A stretch of 22,935 nt of DNA from JAQVSV01 sp041667045 (GTDB taxonomy: Bacteria; Elusimicrobiota; Elusimicrobia; Elusimicrobiales; Elusimicrobiaceae): contig JBAYFS010000013.1 of the NCBI GenBank assembly GCA_041667045.1, positions 1 through 22,935 of the forward strand, in the 5' to 3' direction. The stretch's first letter is position 1. Every line of letters begins with the position of its first letter. The position numbers were made by a program, and so were the translations under genes. This document shows positions 22,474 through 22,935 of this stretch, one piece after another. Under the pieces are notes generated by a model. It did no database searches and was not told the origin of the DNA. It worked only from the letters and a program-made list of their open reading frames with translations.

Positions 22474-22935
22474 CTAATCTCCTAAACTGTCAATTAAAGC
22501 CAGCTGCAGAAGAATCTGCGCCTGAGTGCGCGCTGTTTCAACGCCCGCGCTCAACGCGCGCACGTTGGCGTTCTGCACGTCCAGATAGGTGCGCTGGCCC
22601 GTTTCGTACATTTTATAGACAAGGCCGGCGATTTCCTCCGCTTCGGCCTGCGCTTTTTTATCGGTGAGCAGCTGCTCGCGCAGGGCGGCAAGCTCTTCGC
22701 GGGCCGTTTCGAAATCACGGAAAATATCGCGCCGCGCGCGGTTATACTGCTGTCTGTAATTATTCGCCAGGGCGCCTTGCGCGGCGGCTGAGTTTTTCGT
22801 GCGCCCGTCGTCCCACAAAGGCATGCTGATGTTGACTCCCGCCACGTTCTGGTTAAAGGAAACATCTGCCGGGCCTTTCGGGAAAGCCAGCTGCGCTTTG
22901 GCGTAGGACTGAACCGCCAGCCAGCGTTTGGCCTC
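22474..22935 (-). CDS. TolC-type outer-membrane efflux protein (C-terminal part; runs off the window)
   Basis: The visible 153 codons are open to the window edge without a stop, so the start lies outside. The sequence E-A-K-R-W-L-A-V-Q-S-Y-A-K, then V-A-G-V-N-I-S-M-P-L-W-D-D-G-R-T, followed by a long amphipathic helix pair with Y-E-T-G-Q-R-T-Y-L-D-V-Q-N-A, is the typical last repeat of OEP/TolC proteins. Forms the outer-membrane channel of the tripartite exporter. Its presence supports a Gram-negative envelope. In E. coli the ybhGFSR operon has no such gene, so this is a self-contained version. Confidence 0.9.
   Translation of the reverse strand, partial: EAKRWLAVQSYAKAQLAFPKGPADVSFNQNVAGVNISMPLWDDGRTKNSAAAQGALANNYRQQYNRARRDIFRDFETAREELAALREQLLTDKKAQAEAEEIAGLVYKMYETGQRTYLDVQNANVRALSAGVETARTQAQILLQLALIDSLGD

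Noticed and set aside
1..22935. CRISPR array, tRNA, insertion sequence or prophage signals
   Set aside because: No regularly spaced repeats, cloverleaf-like segments, transposase or integrase motifs were seen on either strand.

Overview
The window looks like a chromosomal segment of a Gram-negative bacterium with moderately high GC, dense operons and short gaps. Several proteins carry export signals, and an outer-membrane-type efflux component is present. Core genes give no firm taxonomy. The mixture (a Clp/Hsp100 of the ClpC type, a Cys-rich insert in PheS, a split YbhF-type transporter, a divergent glutamine synthetase) would fit a deep-branching Gram-negative phylum such as Elusimicrobiota, but that is a guess from style, not a demonstrated assignment.

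Left edge (1-1158): the 5' part of clpC runs leftward off the window. It is divergent from a rightward translation operon, and each direction has a recognisable sigma70-type promoter. 1159-6477: infC-rpmI-rplT-pheS-pheT followed by a gene for a coiled-coil protein with an acidic tail that resembles ZapB. A GC-rich inverted repeat lies between rpmI and rplT.

6554-10152: a tandem array of four paralogous genes for exported serine hydrolases of the family I lipase type (nucleophile motif T-H-S-K-G-G). The third copy is broken by a frameshift that removes its catalytic Asp and His. A 57-bp leader, including the last codons of the ZapB-like gene, is present upstream of both copy 1 and copy 3 at 53/57 identity, clearly higher than the coding regions of those copies. 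This is the most unusual part of the window.

10260-12910: two small multi-zinc-ribbon proteins ending in a strong terminator, then a monocistronic glutamine synthetase that lacks the usual adenylylation segment and has its own terminator. 12976-17839: a tightly packed, largely translationally coupled set: a ZapA-like protein, rarA, xseA, xseB, a membrane protein with a DUF3592-like region and tlyA (repair, recombination and rRNA methylation). The ZapB-like and ZapA-like genes lie about 6.5 kb apart, on either side of the hydrolase, zinc-ribbon and glutamine synthetase block.

17820-22935 (minus strand): a six-gene export operon read leftward: a TolC-type outer-membrane protein (its 5' end is outside the window), an HlyD/YbhG-type periplasmic adaptor, two separate ABC ATPases matching the N- and C-terminal halves of YbhF, and two ABC-2 permeases like YbhS and YbhR. 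Together they would form a complete tripartite drug or solute exporter. Its last gene overlaps tlyA tail to tail by 20 bp.

No tRNA, rRNA, CRISPR array, insertion sequence or phage gene was recognised. No gene-free stretch exceeds 300 bases.
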